Below are positions 39,177-49,029 of a DNA stretch of 64,000 bases, in pieces; position 1 is the stretch's first letter, and each line of letters opens with the position of its first letter. The stretch lies in the NCBI GenBank assembly GCA_001630475.1, contig KV419396.1, positions 1,141,532 through 1,205,531 on the forward strand, read 5' to 3'. The notes beneath the pieces are model-generated. The model did no database searches and was not told the DNA's origin. It saw nothing but the letters and a program-made list of their open reading frames with translations. This stretch comes from Sistotremastrum niveocremeum HHB9708 (Eukaryota; Basidiomycota; Agaricomycetes; Sistotremastrales; Sistotremastraceae). A program made the translations under genes and the position numbers.

Positions 39177-39194
39177 GGGGCGGGGAGGGGCGGG
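39177..39194 (+). other. G-quadruplex motif with one-base loops
   Basis: The string GGGGCGGGGAGGGGCGGG has four G-runs joined by single-base loops, the arrangement known to favour a very stable parallel quadruplex. It sits at the right end of a purine-rich tract inside the inverted-repeat interval. Confidence 0.7.
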
Positions 39195-39552
39195 AGTGAC
39201 AATAACGGCGGGCTATGCTTACCAACGCGCTGTGAACCTCTTTTCGACGCCATATCTCGCTCCTCGAGGACGCGGCAGCGCGTTTGATGGTGACTGCTGG
39301 TTTTTTTCTTCGTCTTGAGCGGCGTCTTGGGACGTCCTTGGTGTGGCTGGTGGCACTGGATGTGCGGGAGGTCTATATCGGATGAGGGGGACCTAGAGGA
39401 GAGACCACGGGGACGAGGGGCGGCGGCGATGGCGATGGCGACGACTGTGAGCAGAGAAAATGGTGGCGGGGTTTGAATGTATCCGGAGTCGGAAGCACTC
39501 AGAGCGGACAAATCGAGACAATCCCGAGCGGGATTATGTTCGGATCATGACA

Positions 39553-39571
39553 TCATACTTTGTACGGACCT
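39553..39571 (-). repeat. Right arm of 19-bp inverted repeat
   Basis: Exact reverse complement of 38837-38855. It ends 64 bases before the start of the PAF-acetylhydrolase gene. Confidence 0.85.
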
Positions 39572-39635
39572 CAATTCCAAGTGTTCTTTCCGGCGATATC
39601 AACGGCAGCATCGCTGTGGCTATCATCTTCAGGAA

Positions 39636-41280
39636 ATGCTTCCAGGATACTCAGGGCCATTCGAAGTTGGATGCGCGACCTTTGCTGCTCCCCTACCATC
39701 CGTCAGCGTCGGCGATGGCTCATTGTCGAATGGAGATCCAATTCTGCAGACTGAAGAGGCCACATTTAACGTGTTCTATCCGGCCCAAATCTCGCCCAAA
39801 GCTACAAAAGGCGTATATTGGGTTGTTCGGTAATGAATCCCTGCCTTGTGCTTGTCTGCATGATGCAAAGAGATCAACTGAGCTGACTTAGGCCTCTGCG
39901 AGACGCTGCTTTGGGGTTTGCCAAGTATACGGGTGCGTTTATTACTCGTGGTACTCGCAATGAGATACTGATATTGGATCATAGGAATATCCTGGTTAAT
40001 ATTATGGTTTCTTGGAATTGTTTACGCTCAGTTCATCAAGGTGACTGACTGCTCATCAACGTCATCTCATAGCATCTCTGACGTATACATTGGAAGATCC
40101 CTGTATATGCAAATGTGCCTCTTCTTAAACCTCCTGTAAAGCTGGATGCTTCTGAAAGTGGAGGACGTTGGCCGCTCGTTATCTTCTCCCATGGCCTCGG
40201 AGGCGGCCGCAATATGTATAGGTGCGGCTGTCTTGTTCGATGTCCTTCTCTGACACTGATTGGTCCACCTCTCAGTCACTATTGTGCTCAGCTGGCGTCG
40301 GAAGGCCATGTAGTGCTCGCGATTGAACATAAAGATGGCTCGGGTTCCTCATGTCTGAATCGAAGAAATGGCAAGTTGCAACACCTTGTTTATGTCAAGG
40401 CAGACGAAGTACAGTACGTGTGTCACACGCCCGAGCTGCCAATGAACTGACCAGATCCGATAGATGGAAGACAAAATCCAAGCTTACTCTCCGTCAACAC
40501 CAGCTCCTTTTTCGCGTACGGGAAATTTATGAGATATATGCCATTTTCCGCAGATTCGTCGCTTCCGTTGAAAACCGCGAAATTCTTGCCCTATCGGACG
40601 GCATCAAAATCTCATACGAGTGGAAATCTTGGGAGAATACCGTAAATGTAGACGAAGTCGTCCTGGCTGCCCATTCTTTCGGTGGCGCAACAGTGGTGAG
40701 TTGTCTCTGAACTCCTTGTCCAGAGTAATCTCACAGAATCTCAAGTTGTCTTTGCTGTCATCACCACCCCCTCCGGGACACCAAGAACTCTCTATCAAGA
40801 AAGTCATACTTTTGGACCCTTGGCTTGACCCATTGCCATCTCCAGGCCCGCTCCCAACACACACAGGGGATTTCGAATTGCTGATCCTGAACTCCGAGGG
40901 GTTCACACTGATGAAGGAACATTTTGAGCGATTGGTGGATCTTATATCGGCTTGGCGTAATGCGATGAAAGAAGCGCAATTCTTTACACTGGGTATGTCT
41001 TCCAATCTCCCAATATATAGTGACTTGTCCGTTGAAACAATTGTCAGCGCGGGCGGCACATGTCAGCTTTTCCGACGTCGTTCTTGTTAAACCCAGAGCA
41101 GGCAAAGAGCCCATCGCCATGCTAGCCCTAATGCACACACTCTCGCTTGCATTTTTGAGAGAGTCTATCCCATCGGCAATCGATTCATTACGTGCAGAGG
41201 GCAAAGTCAAGCCGATGAAGATTCTGCGAACAAATAAAAGAGTGCTCTTCGCGGAGGAAGGTGATATAATTGTACACTGA
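39636..41280 (+). CDS. Platelet-activating factor acetylhydrolase-like (PAF-AH II family)
   Basis: A phospholipase A2-type serine esterase that removes short or oxidised acyl chains from PAF-like phospholipids. It starts MLPGYSGPFEVGCATFAAPL (Met at 39636) and continues LQTEEATFNVFYPAQISPKA, ISWLILWFLGIVYAQFI, IPVYANVPLLKPPVKLDA. The oxyanion region is WPLVIFSHGLGGGRNMYS, followed by LASEGHVVLAIEHKDGSGS. The nucleophile elbow is DEVVLAAHSFGGATV. KKVILLDPWLDPLPSP holds the likely Asp region, and AAHVSFSDVVLV the catalytic His. It ends EEGDIIVH with stop at 41278-41280. Short introns occur throughout; the one before ARAAHVSF is clear. The 3' end converges with the next gene, with 53 bases between stops. 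Confidence 0.87.
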
Positions 41281-41333
41281 TTCCTGTCAACCAGAACCTA
41301 TAGGCCAGAAAACCAAGAGAAAACATTCTATAG

Positions 41334-42806
41334 TTATACTTTCGATTGATTATATCGCTCAATCGCTCGCAATGTTCCGTCCTGTAAGATTCGTAGACCA
41401 TCCTGCAGGGCTTGGGCGAAATATCCCTGCTGGAGCAAATCCGTCGAAAAGATCCCGTCCAACCCGAGAAGTGCATCCCATACGTCTTGGACTTCGCCGT
41501 GACTTTGAGTCCACACACTTGTAAGGGTCTCCGCCATCGGATCAACAATGTTATACGTCACACTGTCGTCCGAATGTCCTCTAAAATGTGTCAGCCACGC
41601 TGCCACAGATAGTGCCAATCGTGGACAAGGTCTGTGAAGCTGACTTGATTCATTGATGGTGGAGAGTAAACGAAGGGGAACCTTCTGCGATCCGTCCATT
41701 GCAATTTGGGCGGTACGATGTTTCAGCGCAGGATTGGCGAAACGGTCGAGTAGATCATCTCTGTACTTAAAAAGATCAGATGACTCGGGCACTTGAAGTG
41801 TTGGGATAATCTCCTCTGTCAACATGTCGTATATAAATTGACGTAGTGGGGGATGAGCGATAGCTTGGTCGATGGTAGCGAACCCGCTGAGAAGAGATAT
41901 GTATGCCAATGCGCTGTGAGAACCATTGAGCATGCGCAGTTTGGCTATTTCAAACGGCGTAACATCCGACACGAACTGAGCACCGAATTTGTGCCATGCT
42001 GGATGACCCAGCGGAAAATTGTCCTCTATAACCCATTGACGGAAAGGCTCGCAAGGCACAGGTAATTCGTCGTGATAGCCGCTTATGCGTTCCACTAGAT
42101 GGACGTCGTCCTCTGTAGTAGATGGCACAATGCGATCTACCATTGTGGAAGGGAAAGCAACGGATTCTGAGATCCAGTTCGCAATTTCGTGGTCAAGTTG
42201 TCGAGCATAAGAAACGACCACTTTTCGCAAAGCGGCTCCATTGTGGGATAGATTGTCGCAAGATAGGACTGTGAAGGGATTAACCCGTCGACTTTTCAGT
42301 GCGACGAACAGGATGCCTGGAACAGTGGTCGGGGTTTCAGGATTTGCTAGGTCATGTTGTATGGCAGCATCTGCGAGATCAACCTCTCCAGATCTTGTGT
42401 TTCTGCAATATCCTTTCTCCGTCACGGTAAGCGAGACTATCTTGATCTCAGGGCGAGATAAGATGTCCAATAGTTGGTGAATGTCGTGTGGGAGAGCCAG
42501 TACATCCTGCAGAATCCTGATGATCTGCAGGCTCTCTCCATCCTTGCTCTTCTCGACGACTGTATATAGACCGCCTTGGTCTCGCAAGTGATCTCTCTTG
42601 GATGTGCTTCCACGAAGAGTGACCCCAATGATGCCCCAGTCGCCGCCGTCCTCGACGACTGCTTGCTCGGTGTAAACCGCTTCGTGCGCTCGATGGAAGT
42701 TTCCTAATCCTAAATGGACAATGCCAACTTTAGGAGATGGCCAGGTCGAAGAGATAGTATGGGCTGCGAGACTGTCCAGAGAAGATCGTCGCAGAACTTG
42801 AGCCAT
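41334..42806 (-). CDS. Mannitol 2-dehydrogenase / mannonate oxidoreductase family (long-chain PSLDR)
   Basis: A 490-residue NAD-dependent polyol dehydrogenase of the mannitol dehydrogenase/fructuronate reductase family, which interconverts mannitol and fructose or related sugar acids. The Rossmann part is PKVGIVHLGLGNFHRAHEAV, GGDWGIIGVTLRGSTSKRDH, with VSLTVTEKGYCRN after it and VLSCDNLSHNGAALRKVVVS next. The second domain has CEPFRQWVIEDNFPLGHPAW and PFEIAKLRMLNGSHSALAYI, where the Lys of KLRMLNGSHS is the catalytic residue of the family. It is read as one uninterrupted frame with no intron, unusual in this window. The exact substrate is not decided by sequence. Confidence 0.93.
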   Translation of the reverse strand: MAQVLRRSSLDSLAAHTISSTWPSPKVGIVHLGLGNFHRAHEAVYTEQAVVEDGGDWGIIGVTLRGSTSKRDHLRDQGGLYTVVEKSKDGESLQIIRILQDVLALPHDIHQLLDILSRPEIKIVSLTVTEKGYCRNTRSGEVDLADAAIQHDLANPETPTTVPGILFVALKSRRVNPFTVLSCDNLSHNGAALRKVVVSYARQLDHEIANWISESVAFPSTMVDRIVPSTTEDDVHLVERISGYHDELPVPCEPFRQWVIEDNFPLGHPAWHKFGAQFVSDVTPFEIAKLRMLNGSHSALAYISLLSGFATIDQAIAHPPLRQFIYDMLTEEIIPTLQVPESSDLFKYRDDLLDRFANPALKHRTAQIAMDGSQKVPLRLLSTINESSQLHRPCPRLALSVAAWLTHFRGHSDDSVTYNIVDPMAETLTSVWTQSHGEVQDVWDALLGLDGIFSTDLLQQGYFAQALQDGLRILQDGTLRAIERYNQSKV

Positions 42807-43100
42807 TGCCTCTCGATTCAGCTCGCTGTCCCATGACGTGCAAGGAGGAAGCTGGACACCGGTAACATCGGGCCGACATCATCTTCGAATAAAAACTTGG
42901 AAAAGCATTCCGATGCACGCAAGCAGAATATATATCACAAGGATAATGGATGCGCGCAAGTCATGCCACAAACGCTTTCAAGGCACATGTATGGATGGTC
43001 ATTATGGGAAGACATATATGCATGATGCCTATACGCATGTAAATTCACGAGCTGCCGAACGCTATCTCAACCCTCCACAACTAGATGAACGACCCGTGGC

Positions 43101-43777
43101 TCAGAAGACCAACTGATGAGGGAACTGGCCCTTGGACAAGCCGAAGCTAGCCTTCAGGTATTTGGAGAGGACGGGGACTTTCTTGATTTCGGCGATCAAA
43201 GCACTATCGATCGTCTTTTGGTCCTCAGACTTGGCTTCGGGGAAGGGCTCCTTCTCCTTCGGTTGACCAGCTGAGAAGAACTCTTCTTCAGCAGACTGGC
43301 CCTTTGATGAGCGAGTCTTGGTGAAATATGAGTCATCGATTTTTTCGTCGATCTGTGAAGCTATGAGATGCGGACAAAGAAGAATAAAATCACGACACGC
43401 ACGGTGACAGACCCAATGTCCACTTTTGTTGAGGTGGCAATGACATATGCCTGGTTAACCCGACGCAGAGGTACGCCATTGATTTTGAAAGGACCAGTGA
43501 CAAGGAGAAGTCCACTCGCGAGCTGCTTCAAGAAGACAACGCGCTTGCCACGGAAACGACCAGCAAGGAGGATCAAGACGGTGCCGGGGGTGATGGATGC
43601 TCGGGGTTTGGCGATCTGAGCAACGCGGCGGGTCTTCTTTGGCTGAGGAACGTCCTCTGCGGGGTAGAAACGAGCGGCTTTCGCAGCAGGGATGGTGCGT
43701 TTCGAGCCGTTCTTTGCGCCACCAACAGTAACCTCGCGAGGCTCTGTGGATGTCTGGGGAGGGGCGGTCCGGGTCAT
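43101..43777 (-). CDS. RPL6: 60S ribosomal protein L6 (eL6)
   Basis: A large-subunit ribosomal protein. It starts [20 protein letters not shown] and continues [80 protein letters not shown]. After an intron come [40 protein letters not shown] and [18 protein letters not shown], with TGA at 43101-43103. A likely intron in the 5' untranslated region is entered separately. The ATG faces the nucleotidase start across 324 bases. Confidence 0.95.
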
Positions 43778-44101
43778 TCTGGCAAAGTAGCATCAGTATC
43801 ATTTCGACCTGAGTGTCATCCAAAACAGCAGTTGCCATCCATCCCGTTCCATCCGTTGTATCCTCTCTCAGCGTTCCAATACCACTTCAGCTCAACCATA
43901 ACGACAACTGACAGAGTCTCGCAAAGACGGGGGACGATATACTCACGGGAAATGGTCTTGAGGATGTCGAAACTGTTGGTCTGCCTACCCGATTGAAGGT
44001 TCGTACGTGAAACTCCGCTCCCAGGTCCGACGGCGCTACTCCGAGTTCGAGCCGTTATCTCAGATCAGCTCTGCTGCCCCTACACGTCAAATATTGTCGC
44101 C
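43778..44101. other. Divergent promoter region of RPL6 and the HAD nucleotidase
   Basis: The 324 bases hold the RPL6 leader with its probable intron (43779-43946) and the shared promoter. Open frames here are short and show no recognisable protein text. Confidence 0.55.
43779..43946 (-). other. Probable 5'-UTR intron of RPL6
   Basis: A GTGAGT donor (first base 43946) and a TTTGCCAG acceptor (last base 43779) bracket 168 bases. Only one base remains between the acceptor and the RPL6 ATG. Introns at or just before the start codon are common in ribosomal-protein genes. Confidence 0.55.
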
Positions 44102-45107
44102 ATGGCCAGCGAACAAGGTAGGCAATATTCCATGTATATATTCGCGCATCTCATCCAGAAACATTTAGACGAGAAATACACTGTGTTCTTTGACATCGAC
44201 AACACTCTTTATCCCGCTTCTGCTCGAATATCACAAGGTTCGCATCCTACTTCAACAGAGATGAAGCGTCTCTTGAAAGGAATATTCAGCGATGGGAGAA
44301 CGTATACACAGTATGCCCTTCCTTGTGCTTCCAATGTGCACCGCCTACGGATCGCCCAGATTACTTTGTCTCAATGGGTTTACCAGAAGATGAAGCATCG
44401 GAGCTACACCACAAATATTACAAGCAATATGGGCTTGCGCTGAGAGGTCTCGTTCATCATCATGAAATCGACCCTTTAGAGTTCGATCGCGCCTGTGATG
44501 GTTCATTGCCTCTGGAAGAGATGCTCCGTCCAGATCCCGCCCTTCGACAGCTACTCCTAGACATTGACCGTTCGAAAACCAGAGTGTGGGCTTTAACAAA
44601 TGCATATCAAAATGTGAGTACCCCCTCTCTCGTACAACCTCATCTAAACCACCGGGTAGCATGCCAAACGTGTCCTCAAAATCCTAGAGCTAGATGATCT
44701 CATAGAGGGTATCGTATTTTGTGACTACCGAACGCCCAAATTCTTTTGCAAGCCAGAGCCAGAGTTCTACAATTCTGTACGTGTCATATGTTGCTCTCGG
44801 AAAATACCAGCGTTTGACGGATAGCCAGGCTCTTCAACACGCATCAATCACTGACCCCTCAAAAGTTCTCTTCGTGGACGACAGCGTGTCAAATGTACGG
44901 GCAGCGAAGCAGCTTGGCTGGGGATCCTGCGTCTGGCTTTATGAACGTGGAGAAGAGTGGATAGAAGGGGGTAAGGTTGTGGATCGGGAACAAGAGAGGT
45001 CCGGAGACAACAATGAAATCCCAGGCGTCGACGCGGAGATTTCCAACCTTCAAGAGCTGCGGAAAATCTGGAAACACATTTTCGTCGAAGAGAAGAACAC
45101 GCCTTAA
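44102..45107 (+). CDS. HAD-family pyrimidine 5'-nucleotidase (Sdt1/Phm8-like)
   Basis: A haloacid-dehalogenase-fold phosphatase of the Sdt1/Phm8 group, which removes phosphate from pyrimidine nucleotides. Exon 1 is only MASEQ plus one base, followed by a 66-base GT-AG interval. Then come DEKYTVFFDIDNTLYPASAR (nucleophile DxDNT), YFVSMGLPEDEASELHHKYY and KQYGLALRGLVHHHEIDPLE. RVWALTNAYQN holds motif II (Thr), FCDYRTPKFFCKPEPEFYNS motif III (Lys), and KVLFVDDSVSNVRAAKQLGW motif IV (DDS). It ends WKHIFVEEKNTP at 45107. Domain order and length fit the family. Confidence 0.9.
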
Positions 45108-45259
45108 TGGAAATACATTAATGGTGCGTGAACAGCAATACGTGTACATTTAGAGCAGTAAATTAAAATAACATTACACACACAACCTGTCCTACCTCCA
45201 AAACCTCTAACACAAGTCCATCAAAGCCCATAAGCCCTAAATTATATGAGCTTGTGTTT

Positions 45260-46506
45260 CTAAAGATGAAGAGTGTACCCACTACTCGTTGAGCTCGGGA
45301 GAGCTAGATTATCGTCGTCGCCCCGGTCTAGTAGCATGCTCGGTATTGACGACGAAGGTGAGAGGAATGTCTCTATCGCGTCAATTTTGGACTGGAAAGT
45401 GATCGAGGGAGGAGATACTGGGACCATGTGAAATGAGTTTCCTCGCTTGAAGAATCTAACATACCGTCATCTTCGTCTTCAGGGACTGCTTGGATCTCCC
45501 AAGGGCAACGATTGTACCTTTGGAAGAGTGGGGAGCCCGGCTGTTAGAGAACGAGATTTTTGAGTGCGTGTTTATAGGCCCGTAGAATTCCACTTACAAT
45601 GTTGGTATGCAGAATAATTTTCTGGACTATATGGGTAGAGCCAGATATCAGGAAGTCCATGCCATGTTGAAAGTAATTGAAGAAATCTGTGCCATATGCA
45701 CGATTAGGACGGTGTCCTAGACCAAGATTCTGCAACTTACAGCCATCGTCGTGTTCATCTTCTTCCACCCGTCCGGAGTGAATATTCATACGATCGTCTT
45801 CTTTGTAATGCGTACGCAACGGCGGGCCCAGATCAAGAGTCAGATCCTGTGCTGTGGTCTTCCCCAGCAAGATCTTAAGAGGCGGCGTGCTTGACGGAGA
45901 ACCGTAGAAGTAGATTGAGACCCCCTCATGCAATCGAGCAACGACTCGAGATATCTGGCCGTTCATGACTTCACAATACTGAATGTCATCGAGGCGATCC
46001 TTCGACCGCTCTCCATCCTCGACCTTCTGACATACTACCGCTCTTTTGACCTCTTGCATACGGTCATCTGTTGGCGACTTCACCACTACGCCGGTTTGAC
46101 CATCTTCTTCGAACCCAAACCAGACGCCAGGATATTGCATCAACTCCCCTGGGTAGGTTGGACCAAAATTACGACTTACTCCGGACCTACGGAGCACTTG
46201 GTCCTCGCTGGATAGTATGACGGACTTGTACCGGAGTACGAGTGGGGGATCAGAGCGCAAGCGACGAAGAGATATAGTGTGTAGACGCTGTTGAGTCGGC
46301 GAGAAGAGGAGATCGATGTAAGGTCTCAGATGGACAAGAACTGGGGACGTCGAAGGGGCCGCAGGGTCGTATGAGACAGACACTTGCGGAAATTGAGTTC
46401 GTAGATGGCGAAGAGCTTCCAGAGTGCTCCATAATGATTCGCCCAGAGTTAAAATGCCCAAGCTTACGCCGGGATGCAGATCAAGTTCAATGGCAGAGTG
46501 CCCCAT
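45260..46506 (-). CDS. PHAF1-family protein (phagophore assembly factor, UPF0183)
   Basis: Members of the PHAF1 (C16orf70/UPF0183) family bind phagophore membranes together with BCAS3 in animals; the fungal role is less clear. It starts MGHSAIELDLHPGVSLGILT, then LGESLWSTLEALRHLRTQFP and LVHLRPYIDLLFSPTQQRLH. Conserved blocks are GVSRNFGPTYPGELMQYPGV with WFGFEE after it, ARLHEGVSIYFYGSPSSTPP and TAQDLTLDLGPPLRTHYKED. DFFNYFQHGMDFLISGSTHI and the end ALPSSTSSGYTLHL close it, with stop at 45260-45262. The gene shares an 80-base divergent promoter with DPB2. Confidence 0.88.
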
Positions 46507-46586
46507 CGTCGGTCCTGTCGCGATAACACGTGGCGTTCACTTGCCGCCGGCGACGCGACTCGCTTGCAACTCAGGAAGCTTCAACG

Positions 46587-48743
46587 ATGTCTACCCAACG
46601 TCAACGCGCGATTATCAAAGTCAGCTTTATTTTATTACTTTGGATTCATACGAACTGATGTTTGGCAGGGCTTCAGGCAGCAAAACTTTTCTCTTGGACC
46701 CGACGCGCTTTCTCTTCTCGAATCGATTTGCGACCAGCATGAAATTGACGACGAAAACATCGAGGCCTCGGTGCAATACTTCGTAGATGGCTATGCTAAG
46801 CAGGACGGTGGGATGCTTATCGGATATTGTTGCAATAGGACTGAAGGTCGAATTCCAAGGAAGACGCGACGATGAAAGTTTCTATGGCCATCTTGCAACG
46901 CGTCTATGATGACTTTCAGACCTCGCAGGAAGGCTCAGCGAATGATGGAGAGAGTTCATTAGATCCTGACACCCATTTGCACTTCATTGACGCGTTCGAT
47001 ATGCCGGCATGGCACTGGTCCCCTGAAAAAAGTGGATTCGAGAAGTGAGTCGCCCATTGCGTCGTGGACTTTCACATATTGATCATTTGCCCAGAATTTC
47101 GAAGCGACCAACAATATCGGGCACTGCAGACTCCCGAATATCTGCCATACGGAACCGGCTTCACGTCATTCGTCAGACTATTCTGCGGAGCGAACACTTC
47201 ACCGTATCGACCATTCCCTCTCGTGACGGTGCTAAGCTTCTGGAAGTGAGAATCTTCCTACTTCCTATACACAGTTGCTTATCTGACCTAGCTTCGCTCG
47301 ACGAAAGATTTGCTGGGCCGTGCAGATCAAGATTTTCTGTTGTTTGGGATGCTCTTTCATTCGAATGCGGGCACATTATGCTTGGAAGATCTGGACGGGA
47401 AAGTAGAGCTTGACATGTCTGTGCTTGTTGGTCACTTTATCAGTCTGATGTCACCCCAATCCTAATTTACACGATACAGGACGAGCTTGGCGGCCCCGGC
47501 GAAGGTTTCTTTACGGAAGGGTGTTTCGCTCTCGTGGAAGGGACATACACGGACGAGGAAACGTTTATTGTGAAGGTACTCGGTCATCCTCCTTGTGAAA
47601 GGAGAGACGCTGCTCGGTAGGTCTGGACACATTATTGTATACAACAGACTGATGTTACTTTAAGTTCAGTACATGGACACATCGATTTCATCGGGAAAGG
47701 GTCTACGACGATTTCTGAAGACTTGAATTATACGCGCAGTCTACGGATCGAGCATTCATCACTGAGTTTCTTCGTTTTCTCAGATGTGTGGTTGGACGAT
47801 GAGCGAACTTTCGATGGCTTGCGCCGAGTATTTGAAAGCTGCATCGCGAATGCTTTTGTCCCAAAAGTATTTGTCTTTTGCGGCAATTTCTCCAGTAAAG
47901 GCGTGGTGCGATCCAACGGGAAGTCAATAATGAAATATCAAGGTGCGTACTTTTGATTTCAAAAACCTTCCTCTCACAAAACTTGCTTCAGAAAGCTTCG
48001 ATCGTCTCGCCGACCTGCTAGCGTCTTTTGAATTAATCACGAGAACGTCCCGGTTCTTGTTTGTGCCAGGACCCCTAGACTTAATCGAGTCACCGTCGTC
48101 CATCTTGCCCCGTCGTCCGCTCATGCCTGCCTTTACAAGTCGATTGCGATCGAAATTGCCGCATGTGGTCATCGGTTCCAACCCATGTAGGATCATGTTC
48201 TGTGGCCAAGAGGTTGTCATCTTCCGCGACGATCTGATAGCGCGCATGATACGAAGTTCTATACTCAAGCCCACACACGGAAATGAGGCAGACCTGAAAA
48301 AATTTGTGAGCTTAGAATATAGCCTCATTTGTTCATGAACTAATAAACCACCTAGCTTGTACAGACGATTATCGATCAATGTCATTTATCGCCATTAGCA
48401 TTGCAGGTGCAACCGACGCTGTGGGAGCTAGATCATTCCCTTAGACTGTATCCTATGCCTACCGCTGTGAGACATCTCCTTTTTATTCTGAGCACATCAC
48501 TGAGCCATGGTAATAGCTGGTTCTAGCCGATAAATACGAGCAATACGAATTGACATACGAAGGATGTCATGTATTTAACCCTGGCAGCTTTCTAGGGAAT
48601 GTGTTTGGATTTTCGACATATTTTCCTGCTACTGCCAGGTCACAATTTTCGTAAGTGATCTTAAGCAAACTCTTGCACTGCCAGAGGACGAAGTTGACTA
48701 ATGTTTCATGTTTTCAGGGAACTGGGTATGGAAGAAGACTAAT
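46587..48743 (+). CDS. DPB2: DNA polymerase epsilon subunit B (Dpb2)
   Basis: Dpb2 is the essential second subunit of the leading-strand polymerase and links it to the CMG helicase. Exon 1 is [11 protein letters not shown], then an intron, then [40 protein letters not shown] (the N-terminal GINS-binding helix bundle) and [20 protein letters not shown]. Later exons give [100 protein letters not shown], and [20 protein letters not shown], the phosphoesterase-like domain. The end is SELGMEED after a short last intron, with TAA at 48741-48743. Confidence 0.93.
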
Positions 48744-49029
48744 GAGGAATGCGAGTGCATTATTGTTTTATGTAGTTTTCCCTGCTGTTCTTGTTTTATG
48801 ATTTGCTGTGAAGTTTGTACGCTACTAGTATTATTCCCAAGGTTGTCCGTGGACATGCTTATGGGGTTGGACGGCGTTAACGGGGAATTGCGCGGGACCG
48901 GCGTCTTCAACGCGAGTTTGGCAGACAGCAGCGCTTTCCAGACCCCTGGCTGATTTGATACCTTTGCACCTTCTGTGCCTCAGCAAGTTGCGGGGTCTAA
49001 ACCTACTATCCCCTTAGTGGGCCATTGGA

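Larger units (their letters stand above)
38837..39571. mobile_element. Possible MITE-like element with 19-bp terminal inverted repeats
   Basis: The sequence AGGTCCGTACAAAGTATGA at 38837-38855 recurs exactly, inverted, at 39553-39571. Similarity continues inward with a few mismatches (CATCAT..GATC versus TGTCATGATC). The span is 735 bp and has no transposase. I found no clear target-site duplication, since the flanks are GGGATGTA and CAATTCCA, so a non-autonomous DNA transposon is only one reading; a paired regulatory repeat is another. Confidence 0.4.
38398..39635. other. 1.2-kb intergenic region with inverted repeats and purine tract
   Basis: The longest gap in the window. It holds the divergent promoters of TOM20 and the PAF-acetylhydrolase gene, an inverted-repeat pair (38837-38855 and 39553-39571), a purine-rich tract around 39090-39200 and a G-quadruplex motif. 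Open frames here are low-complexity and give no recognisable protein text. Confidence 0.6.

Noticed and set aside
39146-39511. 121-aa minus-strand ORF inside the inverted-repeat interval
   Set aside because: Low-complexity Pro/Ser text opposite the purine-rich tract, with no domain and no splice support.
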